Positions 14,783 to 23,600 of a stretch of DNA of 33,719 nt are shown here, one piece after another. A model generated the notes under the pieces. That model was not told where the DNA came from. It worked only from the letters and a program-made list of their open reading frames with translations, and ran no database searches. The DNA is from Oscillospiraceae bacterium (lineage in GTDB: Bacteria > Bacillota > Clostridia > Oscillospirales > CAG-272), in the NCBI GenBank assembly GCA_015064315.1, contig SVSL01000015.1, positions 1 to 33,719 of the forward strand. The letters are read 5' to 3'. Within the stretch, counting starts at the first letter, position 1, and each line of letters starts with the position of its first letter. The position numbers and the translations under genes were made by a program.

Positions 14783-16114
14783 TTACGCGTAATGGTACTT
14801 CTTTTTAAATCTTACAAAGCAGAGGATCGAAACGCCAAGCGCCAAAAATTCTGCCATTACCACCGCCAGCCAAATGCCGTCCAAATCCAGGATCAAGGGC
14901 AACAACAGAACCGATCCCACCTGGAACAAAAAGAGACGCAGGAAGGAAAGTGCTGCCGAAACCAATCCATCGTTGAGGGCGGTGAAGAATGCCGACGCGA
15001 AAATGTTCACGCCCATTGCCAAAAAGCTGAAGGAATAAAAGCACAAGCCTCTTACCGTCATTTCCAAAAGTCCTTCGTCATAGCCTGCAAAAATTCTCGC
15101 CAAAGGCTCAGCCAAGAGCACAGAGGAAACCGTCATCGCGGTGGAACAGAACGCCAACAGTACTAAGCTCTTGCGGAACAGGCTTTTCAGTTCCCCGTGG
15201 TTTTCCGCGCCAAAATGGAAGCCCACCACAGGTGCCACACCAATGGAATACCCTATGAAGATCGAAAGGAACACAAATCCCACGTACAAAATCACGCCGT
15301 ATGCCGCAATGCCATCCTCCCCTGCGTATTCCATGAGACGGAAGTTGTAAAGCATATTCACCAGCGACAGCGAGAAATTGGTCATCATCTCCGAGGAGCC
15401 GTTGGTACAAGCCTTGAGGAGCGCACGACCGTCAAAGAAGAAGCCGGTAAGCCGAAACAGACTTTTATTGGGAAGCGCAAAATAAAGCAACGGAACAAAG
15501 CCGCCCACCGCCTGGCTGATGGCGGTTGCCAATGCAGCGCCGATCAGCCCCCATTTCAGAATGCCTACGAACAGTGCATCCAAGACCATATTGATCACGC
15601 CCGCCGCAACGGTAACGGCAAGTCCCATAGTGGGCTTTTCGGCGGCAATGAGAAAGCTTTGAAATTCATTCTGCAGCATAAAGGCGGTCAGGGCAATGAG
15701 AATGATCCGACCGTAGACGACACAATCCTCCAACATCTGTCCCTCGGCGCCGAGAAGCCTTGCGATGGGCTCCAAAAAGAGGATTCCCAGCACCGTCAAA
15801 GCCACACCGAAGAGAATGGAAAGATAGATCAGCATGGAGAACAAACGATTCGCTTTCTTGCGATCCCCCTCCCCCATGGTCTTGGCAACCAGCGCACTGC
15901 CTCCGGTTCCGATCATAAAGCCGATGGCACCAAAAAGCATCAAAAAGGGCATAATGAGATTGACCGCGGCAAAAGCGGTCTTTCCCACAAAATTAGAAAC
16001 AAAGATTCCGTCCACCACGCCGTAGATCGAGGTAAAGACCATCATGATCATAGACGGCACCGTGAAACGGATCAGCTTGGAATAATTGAAATGCTCGGAT
16101 AACTGAATACTCAT
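14783..16114 (-). CDS. MATE-family multidrug/cation efflux transporter
   Basis: A 443-residue, 12-span membrane protein in the usual two-lobe arrangement. Motifs include the N-terminal VPSMIMMVFTSIYGVVDGIF, VNLIMPFLMLFGAIGFMIGTGGSALVAKTMGEGD and, in the second half, IGYSIGVAPVVGFHFGAEN. These match the MepA/NorM-like group, which exports cationic drugs or metabolites in exchange for Na+ or H+. AAAGGAG lies 5 nt before the ATG at 16114, while an in-frame start at 16129 lacks spacing. It is a single-gene transcript with its own promoter and terminator. The substrate is not inferable. Confidence 0.92.
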   Translation of the reverse strand: MSIQLSEHFNYSKLIRFTVPSMIMMVFTSIYGVVDGIFVSNFVGKTAFAAVNLIMPFLMLFGAIGFMIGTGGSALVAKTMGEGDRKKANRLFSMLIYLSILFGVALTVLGILFLEPIARLLGAEGQMLEDCVVYGRIILIALTAFMLQNEFQSFLIAAEKPTMGLAVTVAAGVINMVLDALFVGILKWGLIGAALATAISQAVGGFVPLLYFALPNKSLFRLTGFFFDGRALLKACTNGSSEMMTNFSLSLVNMLYNFRLMEYAGEDGIAAYGVILYVGFVFLSIFIGYSIGVAPVVGFHFGAENHGELKSLFRKSLVLLAFCSTAMTVSSVLLAEPLARIFAGYDEGLLEMTVRGLCFYSFSFLAMGVNIFASAFFTALNDGLVSAALSFLRLFLFQVGSVLLLPLILDLDGIWLAVVMAEFLALGVSILCFVRFKKKYHYA

Positions 16115-16140
16115 AGAAACTCCTTTCAAGCGTCCCTTAT

Positions 16141-16169
16141 ATTATAAAGGATGAGGGGGGGAATGTCAA
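16141..16169 (-). promoter_or_regulatory. Promoter of the MATE gene
   Basis: Minus strand TTGACA (16164-16169), 17 bp, TATAAT (16141-16146), 27 bp before the ATG. The spacer is C-rich on the minus strand. Confidence 0.8.
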
Positions 16170-16285
16170 GGAATTTTTTCGGATTTTTGCGCCCTTCCGC
16201 GCGTTTTTGCAGATTCCAACACCAAATCATCAACAAAACACACAACCCTTAAAAAACAAGATGTTGTAAAAAAATTCGCAAAAAA

Positions 16286-16337
16286 TCACAATATATTGAT
16301 TTTCCCCCTTGACAGCACACACAATATATGGTATAAT
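16286..16337 (+). promoter_or_regulatory. Tandem NrdR-box-like sites over the nrdG-nrdD promoter
   Basis: Promoter TTGACA (16309-16314), 17 bp, TATAAT (16332-16337). Two sites resemble the NrdR consensus ACACWATATNTNGTGT: TCACAATATATTGATT (16286-16301) and ACACAATATATGGTAT (16319-16334). Their starts are 33 bp apart, about three helical turns, and the second covers the spacer and -10. Paired boxes in phase are typical of NrdR repression of ribonucleotide reductase operons. Confidence 0.75.
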
Positions 16338-16410
16338 GTGTAGGCTGACGCATTTTCGCGTGGGACGCCTGAAAAACCAAACCACTCCCTGCAGAAAGGA
16401 GACGCTTGCC

Positions 16411-17100
16411 ATGAATATCCAAGGCTATCAAAAATTAACCTTGCTTGATTTTCCCGGTAAGGTCGCCTGCACGCTGTTCACCGGAGGGTGCAATCTTCGC
16501 TGTCCCTTCTGCCACAACGCGATACTGGTCCGTTCTCCTCACGAATCGGAGAACGTGGAGAACGAGGTGCTTGAATACCTTTCTCGGCGCAAGGGACTTT
16601 TGGACGGCGTTTGCATCACCGGCGGTGAGCCCCTGCTCCAGCCCGACCTCACGGACTTTATGAGAAAGGTCAAGGCGCTGGGACTTGCCATCAAGCTGGA
16701 CACCAACGGCAGCCTTCCCGAAAGGCTGAAGGCGATCCTTGAAACGGGTCTTGTGGACTACGTGGCAATGGACGTCAAAAGCTCCCCCGAGGGATACGCA
16801 AAGGCGATCGGTATGGAAACCGACTTTTCCCCCTTTGAGGAGAGCATCAAGCTGCTCAAAGCCTGCGGCATTCCCCATGAATTCCGCACCACGGCGGTGA
16901 GAGGCATTCACACACCAAATGATTTTCTGAGGATCTCCGAGATCCTTGGAGACGAACCCTATTTCATCCAGGGCTTCGTTGATTCCGGAAACCTTTTGGG
17001 AGAGGGCTGTGACACCTTTTCCGAAGCCGAAAGCCACGTGCTTTTGCAAAACGCCCGTACCCATACCCCTGCCGCCATGCTGCGCGGTCAAAACGAATAA
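16411..17100 (+). CDS. nrdG: Anaerobic ribonucleotide reductase activating protein (radical SAM)
   Basis: A 229-residue radical SAM protein. The [4Fe-4S] cluster motif is CNLRCPFC (Cys27, Cys31, Cys34), followed by ITGGEPLLQPDL for SAM binding. The N-terminus MNIQGYQKLTLLDFPGKVAC matches the longer NrdG2-type activases. It generates the glycyl radical on NrdD. AAAGGAG precedes the ATG at 16411; a longer frame from 16309 would start within the promoter. It is the first gene of the operon, 36 bp before nrdD, the reverse of the common nrdD-nrdG order. Confidence 0.92.
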   Translation: MNIQGYQKLTLLDFPGKVACTLFTGGCNLRCPFCHNAILVRSPHESENVENEVLEYLSRRKGLLDGVCITGGEPLLQPDLTDFMRKVKALGLAIKLDTNGSLPERLKAILETGLVDYVAMDVKSSPEGYAKAIGMETDFSPFEESIKLLKACGIPHEFRTTAVRGIHTPNDFLRISEILGDEPYFIQGFVDSGNLLGEGCDTFSEAESHVLLQNARTHTPAAMLRGQNE

Positions 17101-17136
17101 ACAACATCATCATAAAAAAAGAAAAGGAGAAAAAGA

Positions 17137-19503
17137 ATGTATCAGGTTACAAAAAGAGATGGAAAAATTGCCAACTTTGACATTATTAAGATTTCCAACG
17201 CCATTAAAAAGGCATTCGATGCCTGCGAGCGTCAGTACAACGATAACATCATTGATTTCCTTGCTCTGAAGGTCACCTCGGACTTTGAGCCCAAGATCGA
17301 GAACGGTATCATCGCCGTGGAGGACATTCAGGACAGCGTGGAGACCGTTCTGGTGCAGGCAGGATACGCCGACGTTGCAAAGGCTTACATCCTTTACCGC
17401 CGTCAGCGCGAGAAGCTCCGTAACATGAAGTCCACCATTCTGGACTACAAGGAGATCGTTGATCAGTACGTTAAGAACCTGGACTGGCGAGTCAAGGAGA
17501 ACTCCACCGTGACCTACTCGGTAGGCGGTCTGATTCTTTCCAACTCGGGTGCGATCACCGCGAACTATTGGCTCTCTGAGATCTATGACGACGAGATCGC
17601 CAACGCTCACAAGAACGCAGACATTCACCTCCACGACCTCTCCATGCTCACCGGCTACTGCGCAGGTTGGTCCCTCAAGCAGCTCATTGAGGAGGGTCTG
17701 GGCGGCATTCCCGGCAAGATCACCTCAGCTCCCGCAAAGCATCTGGCAACCCTGTGCAACCAGATGGTCAACTTCCTTGGCATTATGCAAAACGAGTGGG
17801 CAGGCGCGCAAGCCTTCTCCTCCTTTGATACCTACCTGGCTCCCTTCGTCCGTGTGGACAATCTGAGCTACGAAACCGTTAAGAAGTGCATCGAGTCCTT
17901 CATCTACGGTGTTAACACCCCCAGCCGTTGGGGTACGCAGGCTCCCTTCTCCAACATCACCCTTGACTGGACGGTTCCCGCAGACCTGAGGGATGAGCCC
18001 TGCATCATCGGCGGCAAGCGTATGGACTTTACCTACGGTGACTGTAAGAAGGAAATGGATATGGTCAACCGCGCATTCATCGAGGTTATGATCGAGGGCG
18101 ACGCCCACGGCAGAGGCTTCCAGTATCCCATTCCCACCTACTCCATCACCCGTGACTTTGACTGGGCTGAGACCGAGAACAACAAGCTCCTCTTTGAAAT
18201 GACCGCCAAGTACGGCACTCCCTACTTCTCCAACTACGTCAACAGCGATATGGAGCCCTCCGACGTTCGTTCCATGTGCTGCCGTCTGCGTCTTGACCTC
18301 CGCGAGCTTCGCAAGAAGTCGGGCGGCTTCTTCGGAAGCGGCGAGAGCACCGGCTCTATCGGCGTTGTAACCATCAATATGCCCCGCATTGCTTACCTTG
18401 CGAAAAATGAGGACGACTTCTACAAGAGACTCGACCACATGATGGATATTGCCGCAAGATCCCTCAAGATCAAGAGAACCATCATCACCAAGCTTCTGGA
18501 TGAGGGTCTGTACCCCTACACCAAGAGATATCTTGGAACCTTCAACAACCACTTCTCCACCATCGGTCTTGTTGGTATGAATGAAGCCGGCAAGAATGCC
18601 AAGTGGATCGGCAAGGATATGACCCACAAGGAGACCCAGGAGTTCACCAAGAACGTTCTGAATCATATGCGTGAGCGTCTCTCCGACTATCAGGAGATGT
18701 ACGGCGACCTCTACAACCTGGAGGCAACTCCCGCAGAATCCACCTCCTACCGTCTTGCAAAGCACGACCGCAAGCGTTATCCCGACATCATTTGTGCCTC
18801 CGAAGGCAACACCCCCTATTACACCAACTCCTCTCACCTCCCCGTTGGCTACACCAGCGACGTGTTCACGGCTCTGGATATTCAGGACGAGCTGCAGACC
18901 CTTTACACCTCGGGTACCGTATTCCACGCCTTCCTTGGCGAAAAGCTTCCCGACTGGAAGGCAGCCGCTACCATCGTTCGCAAGATCGCAGAGAACTACC
19001 GCCTGCCCTATTACAGCATCTCCCCCACCTACTCGGTATGTAAGGAGCACGGCTATCTTGCCGGCGAGCACTTTACCTGCCCCAAGTGCGGAGCTGATGC
19101 CGAGGTATACAGCCGTATTACCGGTTACTACCGTCCCGTGAAGAACTGGAACGACGGTAAGTCTCAGGAATACAAGGAACGTAAGACCTACGATGTTGCA
19201 AGCTCTGTACTGACTCATCAGGGCCCCAAGGCGAATGCACAGGAAGCCTGCGCATCCTGTTCCGAAGCCGCTCTTGCCGACGGCATCTACCTCTTCGCGT
19301 CCGCCACCTGCCCCAACTGCAAGATCGCTGAGTCCCTTCTCACCAAGGCAAATATCACCTACACCAAGGTTCTTGCCGAGCAGAACAAGGAGCTCACCGA
19401 GTCCCTTGGCATCAAGCAGGCTCCCACCCTGGTAAAGGTTGCGGGCGGCGAGATCGAGAAATTCCCCACCGTTCCCAACATCAAAAAGTTTATTCAAGCG
19501 TAA
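17137..19503 (+). CDS. nrdD: Anaerobic ribonucleoside-triphosphate reductase with fused C-terminal redoxin
   Basis: A 788-residue class III enzyme that makes deoxynucleotides without oxygen. Residues 1-90 are an ATP-cone (KRDGKIANFDIIKISNAIKK). The catalytic barrel shows LSNSGAITANYW, CCRLRLDLRE and TGSIGVVTINMPR. The zinc site is CKEHGYLAGEHFTCPKCG, and the glycyl radical loop is SRITGYYRPVKNWNDGK with Gly663. After this normal end the protein continues about 100 residues into a glutaredoxin/NrdH-like domain: IYLFASATCPNCKIAESLL with Cys725 and Cys728, and QAPTLV with the cis-proline. The redoxin probably supplies electrons in place of formate. AAAAGGAG precedes the ATG. A TrxR-like gene follows. 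Confidence 0.94.
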   Translation: MYQVTKRDGKIANFDIIKISNAIKKAFDACERQYNDNIIDFLALKVTSDFEPKIENGIIAVEDIQDSVETVLVQAGYADVAKAYILYRRQREKLRNMKSTILDYKEIVDQYVKNLDWRVKENSTVTYSVGGLILSNSGAITANYWLSEIYDDEIANAHKNADIHLHDLSMLTGYCAGWSLKQLIEEGLGGIPGKITSAPAKHLATLCNQMVNFLGIMQNEWAGAQAFSSFDTYLAPFVRVDNLSYETVKKCIESFIYGVNTPSRWGTQAPFSNITLDWTVPADLRDEPCIIGGKRMDFTYGDCKKEMDMVNRAFIEVMIEGDAHGRGFQYPIPTYSITRDFDWAETENNKLLFEMTAKYGTPYFSNYVNSDMEPSDVRSMCCRLRLDLRELRKKSGGFFGSGESTGSIGVVTINMPRIAYLAKNEDDFYKRLDHMMDIAARSLKIKRTIITKLLDEGLYPYTKRYLGTFNNHFSTIGLVGMNEAGKNAKWIGKDMTHKETQEFTKNVLNHMRERLSDYQEMYGDLYNLEATPAESTSYRLAKHDRKRYPDIICASEGNTPYYTNSSHLPVGYTSDVFTALDIQDELQTLYTSGTVFHAFLGEKLPDWKAAATIVRKIAENYRLPYYSISPTYSVCKEHGYLAGEHFTCPKCGADAEVYSRITGYYRPVKNWNDGKSQEYKERKTYDVASSVLTHQGPKANAQEACASCSEAALADGIYLFASATCPNCKIAESLLTKANITYTKVLAEQNKELTESLGIKQAPTLVKVAGGEIEKFPTVPNIKKFIQA

Positions 19504-19517
19504 TTGATCTACTTTGA

Positions 19518-19555
19518 GGGGAAGGAGAACCCTGAAAAAAGCGTTCTCCTTCCCC
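19518..19555 (+). other. Intercistronic hairpin between nrdD and the reductase gene
   Basis: GGGGAAGGAGAAC pairs perfectly with GTTCTCCTTCCCC over 13 bp, then GCTTT. The T tract is poor, so it is more likely an mRNA-stability element or partial terminator that tunes expression of the following gene than a full stop. Confidence 0.6.
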
Positions 19556-19584
19556 GCTTTACTGGAAAAAGGAGAGATAATACT

Positions 19585-20493
19585 ATGTATGATATCATAA
19601 TCGTGGGCGCGGGTCCTGCGGGACTCACCGCCGCCGTATACGCTCGCCGCGCCAACAAGAGCGTTCTGCTTCTGGACAAGGCGGCATTTGGCGGTCAGAT
19701 CACCTATTCCCCCAAGATTGAGAATTACCCCGGCTTTGAGAGCATCAGCGGCAGCGAGCTTGCCGACAAGATGGTGGAGCAGGCACTGAATCAGGGTGCA
19801 GAGGTAGAGGTGGAGAACGTTACCGGTATTCGCGACAACGGAGAGACCAAGACGGTTCTCACCGAGGATGGAAACGAGTATGAGGGGCGCGCCGTGATCC
19901 TTGCTTGCGGCGCCAAGCACCGCCATTTGGGTCTGGAAAATGAAGAACAATTCATTGGTGATGGCATTTCCTTCTGCGCGGTCTGCGACGGAGCCTTCTA
20001 TATGGATAAAACCGTTGCTCTCATCGGCGGCGGAAACTCGGCACTGCAGGAGGCGATCCTCCTCTCCGAGACCTGTAAGAAGGTTTACGTCATTCAGAAT
20101 CTTGATTTCCTCACGGGCGAGCAACGCCTGCAGGAGATCCTTACAAAGAAGGAAAACGTGGAGATTATAACCGGAACCGTGGTAAATTCCATTGCCGATA
20201 CCCCTGCATTTTCCGCCATTACCATTAAGAACGTTCACACCGAGGAGCTGCAGAGACTGCCCCTTGACGGAATGTTTGTAGCCATTGGTCTTGTTCCCGA
20301 GAACGGTGCCTTTGCAGAGCTTGTGGATCTTGACGCGGCGGGATATATCGACTCCGCCGAGAGCTGTCTGACCAAGACCCCCGGCATTTTTGCCGCAGGC
20401 GATTGCCGCAAAAAGGGCGTGCGCCAGGTTGCCACAGCCATTGCCGACGGTGCCACCGCCGCCATTGCCGCCTGCAGATATCTTGACCGTTAA
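19585..20493 (+). CDS. Thioredoxin-reductase-like flavoprotein
   Basis: A 302-residue protein of the low-molecular-weight TrxR family. The FAD site GAGPAGLTAAVYARRANK (8-25) opens the chain, the redox-active pair is CAVCDG (Cys131, Cys134), and GIFAAGDCRKK closes the FAD domain. GGGNSALQEA (148-157) is the nucleotide-site glycine motif. The HRRxxxR motif that binds the NADPH 2'-phosphate is absent; the corresponding stretch reads VIQNLDFLTGEQRL. It may therefore use NADH or reduced ferredoxin. AAAAGGAG precedes the ATG. Placement after NrdD-redoxin suggests it re-reduces that fused domain. Confidence 0.88.
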   Translation: MYDIIIVGAGPAGLTAAVYARRANKSVLLLDKAAFGGQITYSPKIENYPGFESISGSELADKMVEQALNQGAEVEVENVTGIRDNGETKTVLTEDGNEYEGRAVILACGAKHRHLGLENEEQFIGDGISFCAVCDGAFYMDKTVALIGGGNSALQEAILLSETCKKVYVIQNLDFLTGEQRLQEILTKKENVEIITGTVVNSIADTPAFSAITIKNVHTEELQRLPLDGMFVAIGLVPENGAFAELVDLDAAGYIDSAESCLTKTPGIFAAGDCRKKGVRQVATAIADGATAAIAACRYLDR

Positions 20494-20522
20494 ATCCCCG
20501 CCACAATTGAATGAATAAAAGG

Positions 20523-20564
20523 AACCACCCTGCCGCTAAAAGGAAGAAGCGGCAGGGTGGTTTT
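20523..20564 (+). terminator. Terminator of the nrdG-nrdD-trxB operon
   Basis: AACCACCCTGCCGCT pairs perfectly with AGCGGCAGGGTGGTT around a 10-nt loop and is followed by TTGTATT. Confidence 0.85.
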
Positions 20565-20607
20565 GTATTGATAGGAAAGAGAGAACCAAGAGATTTCTTA
20601 CGTTCCA

Positions 20608-20642
20608 ATAAAAGAAGCTCCCCCGAATTGCTTCGGGGGAGC
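20608..20642 (-). terminator. Terminator of the large lipoprotein gene
   Basis: GCTCCCCCGAA-TTGC-TTCGGGGGAGC. On the minus strand it lies 28 bp past the stop and is followed by TTCTTTTATT. Confidence 0.8.
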
Positions 20643-20670
20643 GGATTGTTTTTGTTAGATCAACCTTTGA

Positions 20671-23600
20671 TTAGTTGTTGGAACCGATCTTTGCAAAGGT
20701 ATCTTTGATAGAGTACATAACATCCTCTACCAGATCCTCAGCAGTCTCGTTAACCTTCTCGTAGGAAGCGACCTTCTCAGCGGTTACGGTGTTCATGAGG
20801 GTCTTAACGTGATTTTCATAACGCTCAGCCATGAGAACCTCGGTCTTCTCGCCAACGTAGGTCAAGTAAGCGTCAATGGTCTGCTCAACAACATTGAGTT
20901 TAGCCATTTCTGCAGCGAATGCATCATCAGTAGCCCAAACAGCAGGCTCAAGGGTGAGGATGAGTTCAACAGCAGCATCACGAGCATCGCCTGCACGCTT
21001 AGTCAGGTCAGCCTCAACTGCGTCAGTACCAATCTTAGTAACGTTAGCCATTGCGCTTGCATAGGTCTCAGCAATCTCAATGAATGCTCTGGACTGTGCA
21101 ATCACAAGCTCTCTGTTCTTGTACTCAGTGCCTGCGCTCTCTACGAAGCAGTTAAAGCCGGCGTTCTTCTCAGTGAAGCTGATCATGTAAGATTCTACTT
21201 CTCCAAGACGAGCAATGTTCTTATCAGCCAGAGTAGCATCAAGCAGATTGTTCTTGATGAATTCCTTATCAGCAAAAGCATCGATCTGAACGAAGATCCA
21301 CTTCAGCTCTTCTTCCAGAGCGGTGATCTTGTCACCAGCCTTCAGGAACTCGTCAACGTCAACGGCATAGGGAGCATCAGCGGTAATTGCATACTGCTCA
21401 GTGCCAAAGCCCAGAGCCTTAGCGCCTTCACCGGTCATGAATGCCATGTAACGATCCTTCAAAGCGCAGAATTCAGCCTTGCTCTCGGTATAGATGGGTT
21501 TTGCGAGGAAAGCAGCAATATCCCCGTTGAGAGCGTTCATCTCATTGATCTTTGCTTCGGTCAGGAGAGCCCATGCAGCGTAGGTAGCCTTAGCAGCGGC
21601 AAAGAGCTCATCGGTAATGGTCAAAGTATCGGAGAGCTTGAGGTTCTTACCATCATCGGGAAGTACGCTTGCAGCATCTGCAATATTCATGCCAAGGTAG
21701 TCAAAGTACCACTTAGCCATTGCCTTAACAATCGCCTCGTCGTAGATGGTAACTTCTTTCTCGGAAAGGATCTTAAGCCCAGCATAATCAGCAGCAGCGG
21801 TTGCTTTCTTATTAGCATACTCAATAGTCTTAGCGTCAAACAGGTCTGCAATCTTATCGGTGGTTGCTACACCCTTGATACCGGGAATTTCACCAACGTC
21901 TTCGATGTCGTCAACGCCAAGTCCAAGGTCTGCGATAAGCACAACGAGGGCATCCCATGCATTTCTAGCATTCGTAATATCATCACCGCTCAAGAGATTG
22001 ACGGTTACAAAGCCAGGCTTCTTGAACTCGTCAGCGAGGTTCTTAATAGCCGCATTGATAGGATCAAGCTTATCGTGATAAGTCTTTTCCAAAGCAGCAA
22101 GAGCGGCATGATCCAGGAGTTCCCAGTTATCGTTACCCTCTACCTTTTCGGCAGCGAAGTTGTCGAAGTAAACAGACTTCCAAGTCTCAACGTCAGCAAG
22201 GATAGCTTCCATCTCAAGCTGGTATGCAGACTTGAAGGAGGTCAGGTGGGTCAGGTAACCAGTAAGAGTTTGAATGCGGTCTTCGATAGCAGTAGCATCT
22301 ATATTAGCCTGATTGAGCGCGAATGCACGAGCGTAGGTGCCAGCTTCGAATGCATTGAAGGCAACATGATATTCCTCACCCAGCTCATAGCCGATCTCTA
22401 CAACATACTGCTTGAAAGCGATGTAGTTGTCATGAAGTGCGAAAACTTCTTCTTCAAGGGTTGCGTCGTACAGATACTTATAATCTTTTGCACCGAATCT
22501 CTCCAGATCGCTCAGCATCTTAGCTGCGTAATCCTCGAGACCTTTTCTGCGAGCGTTGAAGTTAGCCCTCATCTCCTCAAGAATTGTAGCATCAAGCAGC
22601 TTCGTCTTGTTTTCTTCGTTGGTCTCACCAAGATTCTCGTACCATACTGCAACCTTTTCCTCGAAAAGCTTATACAGCTCTACGTTGTCCTTGTTGAAGG
22701 TAGCGTTATACTTGTTATCTTCAGAAAGCAAATCAGCAAGCTTCTTGAACTCCAGGTTGTAAAGATCAGCAGCAGCCTTCAGTTCAACCAGCACGTTATA
22801 TCTAAGCTGGTACTCATCGTAAGTAGCCTTAACAGCATCAAAGTTCAGAGCCTTGTAAATTTCCTCGTCCTCAGTGTTAATCTTCTCATTAACGAAAGCA
22901 AGGAGCTTAGTCCACTTCTCACCCAAGGTAACAGCCTTTACAGGGGTACCGTCAGCTTCCCGAAAATTAAGGAGAGCCTTGTCCTTGGTCATAACCTTGT
23001 CCATATCAGCCTTCAGAGCGGTCTTGATAGCGGGAACGTCGGACTCAGCGGTAGTAGCCTCCAGAGCCTTCAGAGACTCAGCGAAGAGGTCTGCGAGAGC
23101 CTTCAGCTCTGCATCATAGTAGTAAGCCTTGTTATAGCTATTGTATACTTCGAATACACCGTCAACGGTAGCGAAGAAATCGCCGGCATAGCTATAAACA
23201 TCCTCTGCAGCAGCCTTGTTTACAGCGCGGAGGAGCTTAGCCTCGGTCTCAGCAACGAGATCGATAGCCTTGTCGATCATGGTCTGGGGGAGAACAGAGT
23301 TATAGGTGGTCATGAACTTGTTCTCAGCCTTTCTCAGAGCAGCCAGCTTTTCGATAACTACAGCGGTAGCGTCGTTCCAGTCGCCCCAAGCATCAGCGGT
23401 AGCCTTGTCGCCGTAAGCGATAGCAGCCTCCAGCTCAGCAATCTTGTCTGCCAAAACAGCATCTGCATCGGTAGCAGCCTTCTTAGCAGCAGCCTCTGCA
23501 GCAGCAATGTTGTCCTTCAGAGTCTGGATCTCAAGAGCGAGAGCTGCCTTGTCGGTCTCATCCTGCGTATCGAGAGTGTTCTTGAACTCAGCGATCTGAG

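Noticed and set aside
16309..16410. An upstream extension of nrdG
   Set aside because: It starts inside the promoter and NrdR-like sites; the ATG at 16411 has a good ribosome site and matches the family start.
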